The notes under the pieces were generated by a model, which was not told the origin of the DNA, searched no databases, and was given only the letters and a program-made list of their open reading frames with translations. Positions 18,131-28,000 of a stretch of DNA of 34,586 nucleotides are shown here, in pieces. Source of the stretch: Flavobacteriaceae bacterium. Its GTDB lineage: Bacteria > Bacteroidota > Bacteroidia > Flavobacteriales > Flavobacteriaceae. How positions within the stretch are numbered: the first letter of the stretch is position 1; the number at the start of each line of letters is the position of its first letter. The stretch lies in assembly GCA_947453195.1 (NCBI GenBank), contig CANGFO010000020.1, positions 1-34,586 on the forward strand, read 5' to 3'. A program made the position numbers and the translations under genes.

Positions 18131-18138
18131 TACCTTTG
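18131..18138 (+). promoter_or_regulatory. -7 promoter element for the DUF1569 gene
   Basis: TACCTTTG matches TAnnTTTG. The predicted start near 18142 leaves a leader of about 16 nt before the ATG at 18158. Only 30 bp separate it from the opposite PPIase element, so the two promoters may compete or be co-regulated. Confidence 0.55.
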
Positions 18139-18157
18139 GATTAAAAAAAAAAGTAAG

Positions 18158-18607
18158 ATGGAAAATTCAATTTACAGCAAATCAGATACTGAAAAAATTA
18201 TTGCCCGAATACATTCGCTAACTACAGAAAACAAAGCTATCTGGGGAGTAATGAATGTAGATCAAATGGTAAAACACTGCATTGCAGCCGTTGAAGTTGC
18301 CTACGGAGAAAAGGAAGTTGAAGTGAAATGGATGATGAGACTATTAGGTAGATTAGTGAAAAACAAAATATTCAATAGTGATTTTCAACAGAATAGTCCT
18401 ACTGCTAAAGAATTTGTTTTTTCAGGAAGTTATGATTTAGAAGCTTCTAAATTGATATTGATTGAGAAATACAGTCGATTTTCAAATGAAGGAAAAGAAG
18501 CTATTGCAGTTATGAAACACCCATTTTGGGGAAAAATGACCTATGAAGATTGGGATAAATTAATGTGGAAACACATAGACCACCACCTAAGACAATTTGG
18601 AGCCTAA
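18158..18607 (+). CDS. DUF1569 (DinB-like) protein
   Basis: This 149-residue cytoplasmic helical protein is of the DUF1569 family, related to the DinB/YfiT four-helix metal-binding fold. Seen motifs are WGVMNVDQMVKHCIAAVEVA (about 28-47) and the C-terminal HPFWGKMTYEDWDKLMWKH followed by DHHLRQFG. Histidines in these segments are likely metal ligands in this superfamily. No reaction is known for the family. The ATG at 18158 follows a TAnnTTTG element; an upstream in-frame TTG at 18128 overlaps that element. Its stop is 10 bp before the methyltransferase start, so the two may be co-transcribed. Confidence 0.9.
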   Translation: MENSIYSKSDTEKIIARIHSLTTENKAIWGVMNVDQMVKHCIAAVEVAYGEKEVEVKWMMRLLGRLVKNKIFNSDFQQNSPTAKEFVFSGSYDLEASKLILIEKYSRFSNEGKEAIAVMKHPFWGKMTYEDWDKLMWKHIDHHLRQFGA

Positions 18608-18617
18608 TTATTTTGCC

Positions 18618-19418
18618 ATGAATGAAAACAAGGATTATTTAAAACATAATAAAAACGCTTGGAACAATAAAACCGAAGTACACATTGCATCCGAATTTTA
18701 TGACATGAAAGGTTTTCTTGAAGGAAAATCCACATTAAATTCTATTGAGCTAGAACTTTTAGGAGACATTTCAAATAAAAAAATTCTGCATTTACAATGT
18801 CACTTTGGGCAAGATACCATGACCTTCGCAAGAATAGGAGCTCAAGCCACGGGAATTGATTTTTCAGAAAAAGCAATTGAAAAGGCAACCGAGTTCAGTA
18901 AACAATTAAACTTAGACACTACTTTCATCTGTTGTGATATTTATGAAGCACCTAAATATTTAAAGGATCAATTTGATATTGTTTTTACAAGTTACGGCAC
19001 CATTGGTTGGTTTCCTGATTTGGATAAATGGGCTAAGGTAGTTTCTCATTTTTTAAAGCCTGGCGGCAAATTTATTATGGCCGATTTTCATCCCGTAGTT
19101 TGGATGTATGACAACGATTTTAAGGAAGTGTTTTATAGTTACTTCAATATTGAACCAATAATAGAAGACGAATCAGGGACTTATGCCGATCGATATTCGA
19201 AAATTGAAGCCAAAACCATCACTTGGAATCACCCTATTTCCGAAATTTTAAATGCATTGCTAACGAATGGAATAGAATTGAATTCTTTTAATGAATATGA
19301 TTATTCTCCTTACAATTGTTTCAACAATACCGAGGAGTTTGAACCTAATAAATTCCGAATTAAAACATTGGAAAATAAAATTCCGATGGTGTATTCTATT
19401 AAAGGAACTAAAAAATAA
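18618..19418 (+). CDS. Class I SAM-dependent methyltransferase
   Basis: This 266-residue methyltransferase of unknown substrate carries the SAM site: [20 protein letters not shown] followed by [13 protein letters not shown] (motifs I and post-I), [11 protein letters not shown] (motif II) and [15 protein letters not shown] (motif III). The usual glycine-rich E/D-x-G-x-G loop is replaced by [10 protein letters not shown], a subfamily variant seen in other uncharacterised methyltransferases. The C-terminal 90 residues would form the substrate lid. The ATG at 18618 follows the DUF1569 stop by 10 bp, suggesting translation from a shared mRNA. trmD starts 17 bp after its stop, but trmD has its own promoter-like element. 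Confidence 0.88.
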   Translation: MNENKDYLKHNKNAWNNKTEVHIASEFYDMKGFLEGKSTLNSIELELLGDISNKKILHLQCHFGQDTMTFARIGAQATGIDFSEKAIEKATEFSKQLNLDTTFICCDIYEAPKYLKDQFDIVFTSYGTIGWFPDLDKWAKVVSHFLKPGGKFIMADFHPVVWMYDNDFKEVFYSYFNIEPIIEDESGTYADRYSKIEAKTITWNHPISEILNALLTNGIELNSFNEYDYSPYNCFNNTEEFEPNKFRIKTLENKIPMVYSIKGTKK

Positions 19419-19423
19419 TCTCC

Positions 19424-19431
19424 TATCTTTG
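19424..19431 (+). promoter_or_regulatory. -7 promoter element abutting the trmD start
   Basis: TATCTTTG, a TAnnTTTG match, ends 4 bp before the trmD ATG. By the spacing seen elsewhere in the window, transcription would start at or within 1 nt of the A of the ATG, that is, a leaderless mRNA. Confidence 0.45.
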
Positions 19432-19435
19432 CCCA

Positions 19436-20113
19436 ATGCGAATAGATATTATCACCCTTCTACCCGAATTAATGAAAAGTCCATTTGAGGCTTCTATCAT
19501 GAAAAGAGCTATCGATAAAGGATTGGTAGAAGTACATTTTCATAATTTAAGAGATTATTCTACCAACAGGCAAAAATCGGTTGACGATTATCCTTTTGGC
19601 GGTGGCGCCGGAATGGTAATGACAATTCAACCTATTGACGATTGCATTACCCATTTAAAAAGTCAGCGTAATTACGATGATATCATATACATGTCGCCTG
19701 ATGGAGAAACTTTAAACCAAAAGTTGGCAAATACCGCATCTTTATATGAGAACATTATCATTCTTTGCGGTCATTATAAAGGAGTTGACCAACGCGTACG
19801 CGATCATTTTATTACCAGAGAAATTTCAATTGGTGATTATGTTTTGAGTGGTGGTGAAATTGGTGCTATCGTATTTTGCGATGCCATAATCAGATTAATC
19901 CCCGGTGTATTAAGTGATGAAACTTCGGCTTTGACTGATAGTTTTCAAGACGGGTTACTTTCAGGACCTATATACACACGCCCAGCCGATTATAAAGGAT
20001 GGAAAGTCCCCGAAGTTTTAACAAGCGGTCATTTTGCAAAAATCGACCAATGGCGCGAAGACATGGCTTACGAACATACCAAAAACCGTAGACCCGACTT
20101 ATTAGAAGACTAA
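19436..20113 (+). CDS. trmD: tRNA (guanine-37-N1)-methyltransferase
   Basis: TrmD methylates G37 next to the anticodon, using SAM, and prevents frameshifting. The 225-residue protein has the SPOUT trefoil-knot signatures: [11 protein letters not shown] (52-62), [24 protein letters not shown] and [13 protein letters not shown], then the C-terminal [14 protein letters not shown] and RRPDLL. The start [11 protein letters not shown] aligns with the family N-terminus, so the ATG at 19436 is firm. In Bacteroidota it is often next to rplS, as here. A promoter-like TATCTTTG ends 4 bp upstream. Between it and rplS is a spacer with a heptamer array. Confidence 0.96.
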   Translation: MRIDIITLLPELMKSPFEASIMKRAIDKGLVEVHFHNLRDYSTNRQKSVDDYPFGGGAGMVMTIQPIDDCITHLKSQRNYDDIIYMSPDGETLNQKLANTASLYENIIILCGHYKGVDQRVRDHFITREISIGDYVLSGGEIGAIVFCDAIIRLIPGVLSDETSALTDSFQDGLLSGPIYTRPADYKGWKVPEVLTSGHFAKIDQWREDMAYEHTKNRRPDLLED

Positions 20114-20144
20114 ATTTTAAGTTATTCCAAAATAATTTAAATTT

Positions 20145-20172
20145 TTTAAACTTTAAACTTTAAACTTTAAAC
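20145..20172 (+). repeat. Heptamer array (TTTAAAC)4
   Basis: Four perfect copies of TTTAAAC run head to tail. The array ends 8 bp before the rplS -7 element, so it covers the region where a -33 element would be expected. A related heptamer array lies at 27232-27252. Confidence 0.8.
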
Positions 20173-20180
20173 ATTTTAAT

Positions 20181-20188
20181 TATATTTG
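20181..20188 (+). promoter_or_regulatory. -7 promoter element for rplS
   Basis: TATATTTG matches TAnnTTTG. The predicted start is near 20192, which gives a leader of about 70 nt, longer than for most genes in the window. Confidence 0.6.
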
Positions 20189-20191
20189 CAC

Positions 20192-20261
20192 CCACATTTG
20201 ACTAACCTCTGGCGAAAACCGTGAATGTTGCTCAGATTTTAAACCATAATTAGCATTAAAA
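20192..20261 (+). promoter_or_regulatory. Possible structured 5' leader of rplS
   Basis: The 70-nt leader is less AT-rich than nearby spacers. It can form a small fold: ACATT (20194-20198) pairs with AATGT (20224-20228), enclosing GG-CGAAAA-CC (20211-20220). Ribosomal protein leaders often bind their own product. The pairing is short, and I cannot test covariation, so this is tentative. Confidence 0.25.
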
Positions 20262-20612
20262 ATGGCAAATTTAGTAGATTTCGTTAATAACGAATTATCA
20301 ACAAAAAAAGACTTCCCTGCGTTTGGAGCTGGTGATACTATCACAGTTTACTACGAAATTAAAGAGGGTGAAAAAACAAGAACTCAGTTTTTTAAAGGAG
20401 TTGTTATTCAAAGAAAAGGTGCAGGAATTACTGAAACTTTTACAATCCGTAAAATGTCTGGAGCAGTTGGTGTAGAGCGTATCTTCCCAGTTAACATGCC
20501 AGCTTTACAGAAAATTGAATTGAACCAAAGAGGTAAAGTTCGTAGAGCTCGTATCTACTACTTTAGAGAACTTACTGGTAAAAAAGCAAAAATTAAAGAA
20601 AGAAGAAGATAA
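20262..20612 (+). CDS. rplS: 50S ribosomal protein L19
   Basis: L19 (bL19) sits at the 30S-50S interface. The 116-residue protein is of normal length and shows the family's [53 protein letters not shown] and [16 protein letters not shown]. It has its own -7 element and a 70-nt leader, and a clear terminator follows, so although adjacent to trmD it is likely a separate unit. Confidence 0.97.
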   Translation: MANLVDFVNNELSTKKDFPAFGAGDTITVYYEIKEGEKTRTQFFKGVVIQRKGAGITETFTIRKMSGAVGVERIFPVNMPALQKIELNQRGKVRRARIYYFRELTGKKAKIKERRR

Positions 20613-20630
20613 TTCTTACTTTCAATTCAT

Positions 20631-20662
20631 AAAAAAAGCTCCAATTATTTGGGGCTTTTTTT
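20631..20662 (+). terminator. Terminator of rplS
   Basis: The stem AAAGCTCCAA (20635-20644) pairs with TTGGGGCTTT (20649-20658) with one G-U pair and a 4-nt loop, followed by T-run to 20662. It starts 18 bp after the rplS stop. Confidence 0.85.
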
Positions 20663-20776
20663 ATGCAAAAAATATACCTCAAAATTATTAAATCCCTAAT
20701 TAAGATGCTTTAAAATAGCAAATTCGCAATTCAATCGATTTCGTGAGAAATCATATTCAATTTAGTCTCATTTTCA

Positions 20777-20784
20777 TATCTTTG
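20777..20784 (+). promoter_or_regulatory. -7 promoter element for icd
   Basis: TATCTTTG matches TAnnTTTG. Transcription starting near 20788 would give a leader of about 72 nt before the ATG at 20860. Confidence 0.5.
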
Positions 20785-20841
20785 CTATCCTTGAGAATAA
20801 TTAATTATAAAATTAAAATATACAACGAGTCTTTCGTTTAG

Positions 20842-23079
<2,238 letters not shown>

Positions 23080-23100
23080 TATTTTAATCTAATTAACAAT

Positions 23101-23129
23101 AAAAAAGACGGCTAGTAGCCGTCTTTTTT
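23101..23129. terminator. Bidirectional terminator between icd and the convergent gene
   Basis: AAAAAAGACGGCT (23101-23113) pairs with AGCCGTCTTTTTT (23117-23129) around a 3-nt loop. A- and T-runs on the two sides fit termination of icd on plus and the secreted-protein gene on minus, whose stop is 5 bp away. Confidence 0.9.
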
Positions 23130-23134
23130 ATTGC

Positions 23135-23848
23135 TTATTTTTCATCAATTTTCTTTAAAATCTTCTCTTTGTACTCAATCAAAATGCGCGCTTTATAACC
23201 AATTCCTAAATTCCAATACTGATTGGTGACAAATTCTTTATTAGCATCATAAAAAGCAAACTGCCCTGTATTTGGGGATAATTCCCCATAATTTAAGGCC
23301 TCAATTTCAATTACATTAATTCCTTTTTCTAAATCTAAAATAATCTCTTTAAATTTAGATTCTAAATAAACTTGGGGGACATACATTTTTCCATTTACCC
23401 ATACTCGAACCAAATCACCATCAATCGCTCCATAATCTCTTGAATTCAAATTCACCTTTTGAGTGTATACTACAAACTGACCTAAATTCATATCTCGATT
23501 ATACAATTCAGGGCGAATACCGTCTTCTTTCAGCTGCTCATTAAATTTTTCAGTGTAATCTTCGGCTGGCGATTTTAGAGCATATGATTTTGGATTTTGC
23601 TCCACTCCTACTTTTGGAATTTCGGGCAATCCTTTTAAGAATTTATCATCTGTATTTTTTTGCAACTGACTTTGGAATTTTATTTCAGGAAATAATGATT
23701 TTGATACTTTTTCAGGTACCGCAGCTTTCTGAGTAAGATTCTTATCAGGTTTAGCAGAAATTTTTATTTTACGCTTAGATGCTTCAAATTGTGCAGAAGC
23801 AGAAAAGGAAAAACAAATTAAAATATACAGAAAAACTAAATTCTTCAT
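23135..23848 (-). CDS. Secreted protein of unknown function
   Basis: This 237-residue protein has a signal peptide (MKNLVFLYILICFSFSASAQ). Residues 25-130 are charged, proline-containing and probably extended. Residues about 135-215 look like a compact beta-sandwich: QFVVYTQKVNLNSRDYGAIDG, DLVRVWVNGKMYVPQVYL, KGINVIEIEALNYG, QFAFYD. I do not recognise a named family beyond similarity to uncharacterised secreted proteins of Flavobacteria. It is likely periplasmic or surface-linked. It is a single gene convergent with icd and divergent from the TonB-dependent receptor. Confidence 0.75.
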   Translation of the reverse strand: MKNLVFLYILICFSFSASAQFEASKRKIKISAKPDKNLTQKAAVPEKVSKSLFPEIKFQSQLQKNTDDKFLKGLPEIPKVGVEQNPKSYALKSPAEDYTEKFNEQLKEDGIRPELYNRDMNLGQFVVYTQKVNLNSRDYGAIDGDLVRVWVNGKMYVPQVYLESKFKEIILDLEKGINVIEIEALNYGELSPNTGQFAFYDANKEFVTNQYWNLGIGYKARILIEYKEKILKKIDEK

Positions 23849-23942
23849 CCCAAATATTAAGTATGTAAAAGTATTTAAAATTTAATTATCCCCCATTAAT
23901 TATTAACCAATCATTAACATTCGTTAGGAAGCTATAATTGAT

Positions 23943-23950
23943 TAAATTTG
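23943..23950 (+). promoter_or_regulatory. -7 promoter element for the TonB-dependent receptor operon
   Basis: TAAATTTG matches TAnnTTTG. The predicted start near 23954 gives a leader of about 25 nt before the ATG at 23979. Confidence 0.5.
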
Positions 23951-23978
23951 TGAAATTTGCAAATCAAAATAAAATACT

Positions 23979-26375
23979 ATGCGATTAAAAAATAATGCGT
24001 TTTTTTTACTCCTTTTCTTTTTCTGTTCTATTGGATTTTCTCAAGAAAAAATCACCATCAGCGGAACCATATCTGATAAAAAAAATAACGAAACTTTAAT
24101 TGGAGTAAGCGTTGCTGTAAAAGAATTAAAGGCCTTTACGGCTACCAATGAATACGGTTTTTACTCACTAACCTTACCCAAAGGAGACTACGAATTAACC
24201 ATAAGTTATGTAGGGTATGAAAGTATCGCTGAGAAAATTTCATTGTCAAAAAAAATTCGTAAAGACTTTCAAATAGCCGAAGTTGGGCAAGTATTGAAGG
24301 AGGTTGTTTTTTCAGAAAAGAATAAAACCAACACCAGAAAACCTGAAATGAGTGTCAACAAATTATCGATTGCTACCATTAAGCAAATGCCGGTGGTGCT
24401 AGGAGAAGCTGACATAATAAAGTCAATCTTACTATTACCCGGTGTAACCAATGCAGGTGAAGGACAGTCAGGCTTTAATGTTCGTGGTGGAGGCGCCGAT
24501 CAAAATTTAATTCTTTTAGACGAGGCAACTATTTTTAACTCTTCCCATTTATTTGGATTCTTTTCGGTTTTTAATCCGGATGCTATTAAAGATTTAAAAT
24601 TATACAAAGGCGGTATTCCGGCACGATTTGGCGGAAGAGCTTCTTCGGTTTTGGATATTTATCAAAAAGACGGAAACAGTAATTCCTTTCATATGAATGG
24701 AGGAATCGGATTAATTTCGAGTAGATTACTTGCTGAAGGTCCAATTGTAAAAGACAAAGGTTCCTTTTTAATTGGTGGAAGAGCTTCCTATGCGCACCTG
24801 TTTTTGAAGTTGTCAAACAATAAAAACTCAGCCTATTTTTACGACTTAAACACCAAATTAAATTATAAGTTTAACAAAAATAACAGCCTTTACTTGTCGG
24901 GTTATTTTGGAAGGGATGTCTTTTCTTTAAACCAAAGTTTTGTCAACACCTACGGAAATTCAACTTTAAATCTTCGATGGAATCACTTGTTTTCGGATAA
25001 ATTATTTTCAAATTTATCGATGATTTACAGCGATTACTATTATGGTTTAAATTTAGATTTAATTGGATTTAATTGGGACTCAGGAATTCAAAACTATAAT
25101 ATGAAGTACGATTTCAAATATTATTTGAATGACAAAATCAAATTAAATTTTGGTGCCAACGCCATTTATTATGATTTTAATCCAGGAACTATTAGCCCAT
25201 CAAGTTCCACTTCAAGTATCAATTTTAAGCAAATTGAAAAAAAATATGCTTTTGAACCTGCTATCTATTTGGATGCTGAACAAAAAATTAGCGATAAAAT
25301 AAATGTAGAATACGGGGTTAGATACAGCATGTTTTCAAGATTAGGAAGTTCTACCAAGAATCTTTACGCTAATGATCAGGCGGTGACTTTCGATAAGGAT
25401 TTGAAAATTTATGAAAAAGCAACTCCTATCGGAACCGAATTTTATGGCAGAAATAAATCCATGGCCAACTTTGATAATTTGGAGCCTCGTTTTTCGGTTT
25501 CCTATGAATTTTCTGAAAACAAATCATTTAAAGCGAGTTACAACCGAATGGTTCAATATTTACAATTGGTTTCCAACACGGCATCGCCAACGCCATTAGA
25601 TGTTTGGACGCCAAGCGACAGTTACATCAAACCTCAAATAGCAGATCAATTTGCAGTTGGTTATTTTACTAATTTTAAAAACGACGCCTATTCATTAGAA
25701 ATAGAAAGTTACTATAAAAAGATTAAAAACCGTATGGATTATATTGATGGCGCGGATTTAATTGCAAATGAAGCCATCGAACAAGTCGTTTTAAATGGTG
25801 AAATGCGTTCCTACGGACTAGAAATTATGGTTCGAAAAAATACGGGTAAACTTAACGGTTGGATAGCTTACACCCTATCCCGTTCTGAGCAAAGAACTCC
25901 GGGAAGAACTGCCGAAGAAACTGGAATCAATAATGGAAACTGGTACCGATCTGGTTATGATAAAACCCATAATTTAGCCATAACAAGTTCTTATAAATGG
26001 AATACTAAATGGACTTTTGGAGCCAATTTCATTCTGCAATCTGGTCAACCGGTAACCTATCCAAACGGTCAATATACCTATCATCCGGATGGACAATATA
26101 ACTCTCCTGGAATAACTGTTCCGAGTTATGGTTTACGAAATGAAAACAATCTGCCGCTATACCATCACTTAGATATTTCGGCTACGCTAACTCCTAAACG
26201 CAACGAATCAAGAAAATGGAAACGCGAATGGGTATTCAGTATTTACAACCTGTACTCTCGTAAAAATGCAGCTTCAATCAGCTTTAGACAAAACCAAGAT
26301 TCGGGACAAAATGAAGCGATCAAACTTTCTATATTCGGAATGGTTCCTGCTGTGTCTTATAATTTTAAATTTTAA
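23979..26375 (+). CDS. TonB-dependent outer-membrane receptor with CarboxypepD_reg-like domain
   Basis: This 798-residue outer-membrane transporter takes up its ligand with energy from TonB-ExbBD. A signal peptide (MRLKNNAFFLLLFFFCSIGFSQ) is followed by a carboxypeptidase-regulatory-like domain at about 25-110 (ISGTISDKKNNETLIGVSVAV, YVGYES). The plug domain at about 135-230 contains LLLPGVTNAGEGQSGFNVRGG, QNLILLDEATIFN and LYKGGIPARFGGR. The rest is the 22-strand barrel, ending in an aromatic-rich strand with terminal F (YNFKF). The DUF4249 lipoprotein follows after 4 bp, the usual two-gene arrangement, functionally like SusC with its lipoprotein partner. The ligand is unknown; no sigma or anti-sigma gene is adjacent. 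Confidence 0.93.
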   Translation: MRLKNNAFFLLLFFFCSIGFSQEKITISGTISDKKNNETLIGVSVAVKELKAFTATNEYGFYSLTLPKGDYELTISYVGYESIAEKISLSKKIRKDFQIAEVGQVLKEVVFSEKNKTNTRKPEMSVNKLSIATIKQMPVVLGEADIIKSILLLPGVTNAGEGQSGFNVRGGGADQNLILLDEATIFNSSHLFGFFSVFNPDAIKDLKLYKGGIPARFGGRASSVLDIYQKDGNSNSFHMNGGIGLISSRLLAEGPIVKDKGSFLIGGRASYAHLFLKLSNNKNSAYFYDLNTKLNYKFNKNNSLYLSGYFGRDVFSLNQSFVNTYGNSTLNLRWNHLFSDKLFSNLSMIYSDYYYGLNLDLIGFNWDSGIQNYNMKYDFKYYLNDKIKLNFGANAIYYDFNPGTISPSSSTSSINFKQIEKKYAFEPAIYLDAEQKISDKINVEYGVRYSMFSRLGSSTKNLYANDQAVTFDKDLKIYEKATPIGTEFYGRNKSMANFDNLEPRFSVSYEFSENKSFKASYNRMVQYLQLVSNTASPTPLDVWTPSDSYIKPQIADQFAVGYFTNFKNDAYSLEIESYYKKIKNRMDYIDGADLIANEAIEQVVLNGEMRSYGLEIMVRKNTGKLNGWIAYTLSRSEQRTPGRTAEETGINNGNWYRSGYDKTHNLAITSSYKWNTKWTFGANFILQSGQPVTYPNGQYTYHPDGQYNSPGITVPSYGLRNENNLPLYHHLDISATLTPKRNESRKWKREWVFSIYNLYSRKNAASISFRQNQDSGQNEAIKLSIFGMVPAVSYNFKF

Positions 26376-26379
26376 TAAA

Positions 26380-27192
26380 ATGAAAAATATCATCTACCTT
26401 TTAGCCATCGTATTCTTTGCAAGCTGTGAAACCAAAGTGGATATTCCTTTAGATACTGCCAATCCTAAATTGGTAATTGATGCCACTATTTTATGGCAAA
26501 AAGGCACCTCGGGCAGCACCCAAAAAATAAAACTTACTACCACTACCGATTATTACAGTTCTACTATTCCGGTAGTCTCTGGTGCTACGGTTACGGTTAC
26601 CAATAGTGCGAATACGGTTTTTGTTTTTACGGAAACTCCAAATACTGGCGAATATGTTTGCTCTAGCTTTGTTCCTGTAATTAATGAAAATTATACTTTA
26701 AACATTCAACATGCAGGCCAATTCTATACTGCAACTGAAAAACTTTTGGCAACACCAACTATTGATTCAGTTGAACAAAACACCATTCAAGGTTTTGGAG
26801 GAAATGTGATTCAGGTGAAATTCTTTTTTCTAGATAATGGCGCAGAGGTTAACAATTACCTTATTGGAATAAAAAATCCAGCTGATGTAGCGACAAAATA
26901 CCGAGCACAAAAGGATGAGTTTTTTAATGGGAATCAAATGTTTGGACTTTATTCTGATAAAGACTTAAAACCAGGAGACGCCCTTTATTTCAGTTTGCAA
27001 GGAATTTCATTACGCTATTACAATTACATGAGTAAAATGATCAATATATCAGGAAGCAGTGGCGGAAGTCCGTTTTCTACTCCACCGGCAACACTTCGTG
27101 GAAACATTGTGAACCAAACAGATGAAAGCAATTATCCGCTTGGATATTTTCATTTATCCGAAATTGATACCAGAAATTACATTGTAAACTAA
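26380..27192 (+). CDS. DUF4249 outer-membrane lipoprotein
   Basis: This 270-residue lipoprotein has a short signal ending in a lipobox, FFASC, lipidated at C16. The DUF4249 pattern is visible: ETKVDIPLDTANPKLVIDATI near the start, a VSGATVTVTNSAN beta segment, NENYTLNIQHAGQFYTATEKL, and the C-terminal NPLGYF-like segment YPLGYFHLSEID. The family occurs next to TonB-dependent receptors and is thought to be a surface or periplasmic ligand-binding partner. The ATG at 26380 lies 4 bp after the receptor stop, so translation is coupled. A frame extending upstream into the receptor gene is rejected, because only the 26380 start gives the lipoprotein signal. Confidence 0.88.
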   Translation: MKNIIYLLAIVFFASCETKVDIPLDTANPKLVIDATILWQKGTSGSTQKIKLTTTTDYYSSTIPVVSGATVTVTNSANTVFVFTETPNTGEYVCSSFVPVINENYTLNIQHAGQFYTATEKLLATPTIDSVEQNTIQGFGGNVIQVKFFFLDNGAEVNNYLIGIKNPADVATKYRAQKDEFFNGNQMFGLYSDKDLKPGDALYFSLQGISLRYYNYMSKMINISGSSGGSPFSTPPATLRGNIVNQTDESNYPLGYFHLSEIDTRNYIVN

Positions 27193-27197
27193 AGATA

Positions 27198-27283
27198 GAA
27201 GTTGGAAGTTGGAAGATGGAAGTAAAAAACGTTAAACATTAAACTTTAAACCCAAGACCTAAGACCCTAAACCCTAAACCTAA
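27198..27283. repeat. Intergenic mosaic of three heptamer arrays
   Basis: The spacer between the DUF4249 gene and thiN is built of 7-bp repeats. GAAGTTG-type units occur four times (27198-27225, last two degenerate). TTAAACN units occur three times (27232-27252). CCCTAAA occurs twice with degenerate flanks (27265-27283). The last array ends 3 bp before the thiN ATG. Confidence 0.75.
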
Positions 27284-27286
27284 TAT

Positions 27287-27949
27287 ATGTCCTCACACCA
27301 CATAGTTCGCGACGACCAAGAGCCTGCATTAATCATTGCAAATGGGGCTTCGTGTAGTTTTGACTTATTAGGGCAACTGCTAGAATGGTCTCCTATTGTG
27401 GTGGTTTTAGATAATGCCATTGACCGTGTGTTGCAACTTGACATCAAAGTGGATGTGCTATTGGGTGATTTTGATGGTGATTTTGACCCCGAAATTTATA
27501 AAGAAAAACAATATCCTTTGGAGATTGTACATACGCCAAACCAAGACAAAACCGACCTAGAAAAAGCACTTGATTACCTCATTGAAAAAGGACATAAAGC
27601 AGTAAATGTAGTTTGGGCAACCGGAAAAAGAGCCGACCACACCCTTACAAATATCACCAACATCGTTTCGTATCGAAATAAAATAAAAATTGTGATGTTG
27701 GACGACCATTCGAAAATATTTCTATTGCCAAATAAATTCGAGAAATGGTATACCGCCAACACACCTATTTCGTTAATTCCTGTTGGAAAAGTAACTGGAA
27801 TCACTAGTCAGAATTTGTTTTATCCGTTGCAAAACGACGAGTTAACTTTAGGCTATCGATCAGGCAACAGCAACCATGTCTCGCAAGATGGAATCGTTTC
27901 TATTACTCATGAAACCGGTGATTTATTATTAATGGAATGTTTGGATTAA
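27287..27949 (+). CDS. thiN: Thiamine pyrophosphokinase
   Basis: This enzyme transfers pyrophosphate from ATP to thiamine, making thiamine diphosphate. The 220-residue protein shows the catalytic acidic motifs: LLGDFDGDFDP (about 58-68), NQDKTDLEKALDYL and ATGKRADHTLTNI, then a C-terminal beta domain with GYRSGNSNH, which forms the thiamine pocket. The start codon lies 3 bp after a CCCTAAA heptamer array, with no TAnnTTTG box close by, so the transcript may originate in the DUF4249 operon. In many Bacteroidota the gene stands alone rather than in a thi operon. Confidence 0.92.
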   Translation: MSSHHIVRDDQEPALIIANGASCSFDLLGQLLEWSPIVVVLDNAIDRVLQLDIKVDVLLGDFDGDFDPEIYKEKQYPLEIVHTPNQDKTDLEKALDYLIEKGHKAVNVVWATGKRADHTLTNITNIVSYRNKIKIVMLDDHSKIFLLPNKFEKWYTANTPISLIPVGKVTGITSQNLFYPLQNDELTLGYRSGNSNHVSQDGIVSITHETGDLLLMECLD

Positions 27950-27975
27950 CCCAATTAAACTAAGAATAGTTTCCA

Positions 27976-27983
27976 TATATTTG
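27976..27983 (+). promoter_or_regulatory. -7 promoter element for rlmF
   Basis: TATATTTG matches TAnnTTTG. The predicted start near 27987 leaves a leader of about 14 nt before the ATG at 28001. Confidence 0.5.
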
Positions 27984-28000
27984 ATACAGAGAAATAAAAA

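Noticed and set aside
26266..26379. Upstream extension of the DUF4249 gene into the receptor gene
   Set aside because: The extension overlaps the receptor's conserved barrel end and would hide the lipoprotein signal that begins at 26380.
27265..27283. CCCTAAA repeats resembling eukaryotic telomeres
   Set aside because: Only two perfect copies exist, set among other heptamer types between two bacterial genes, so there is no chromosome end here.
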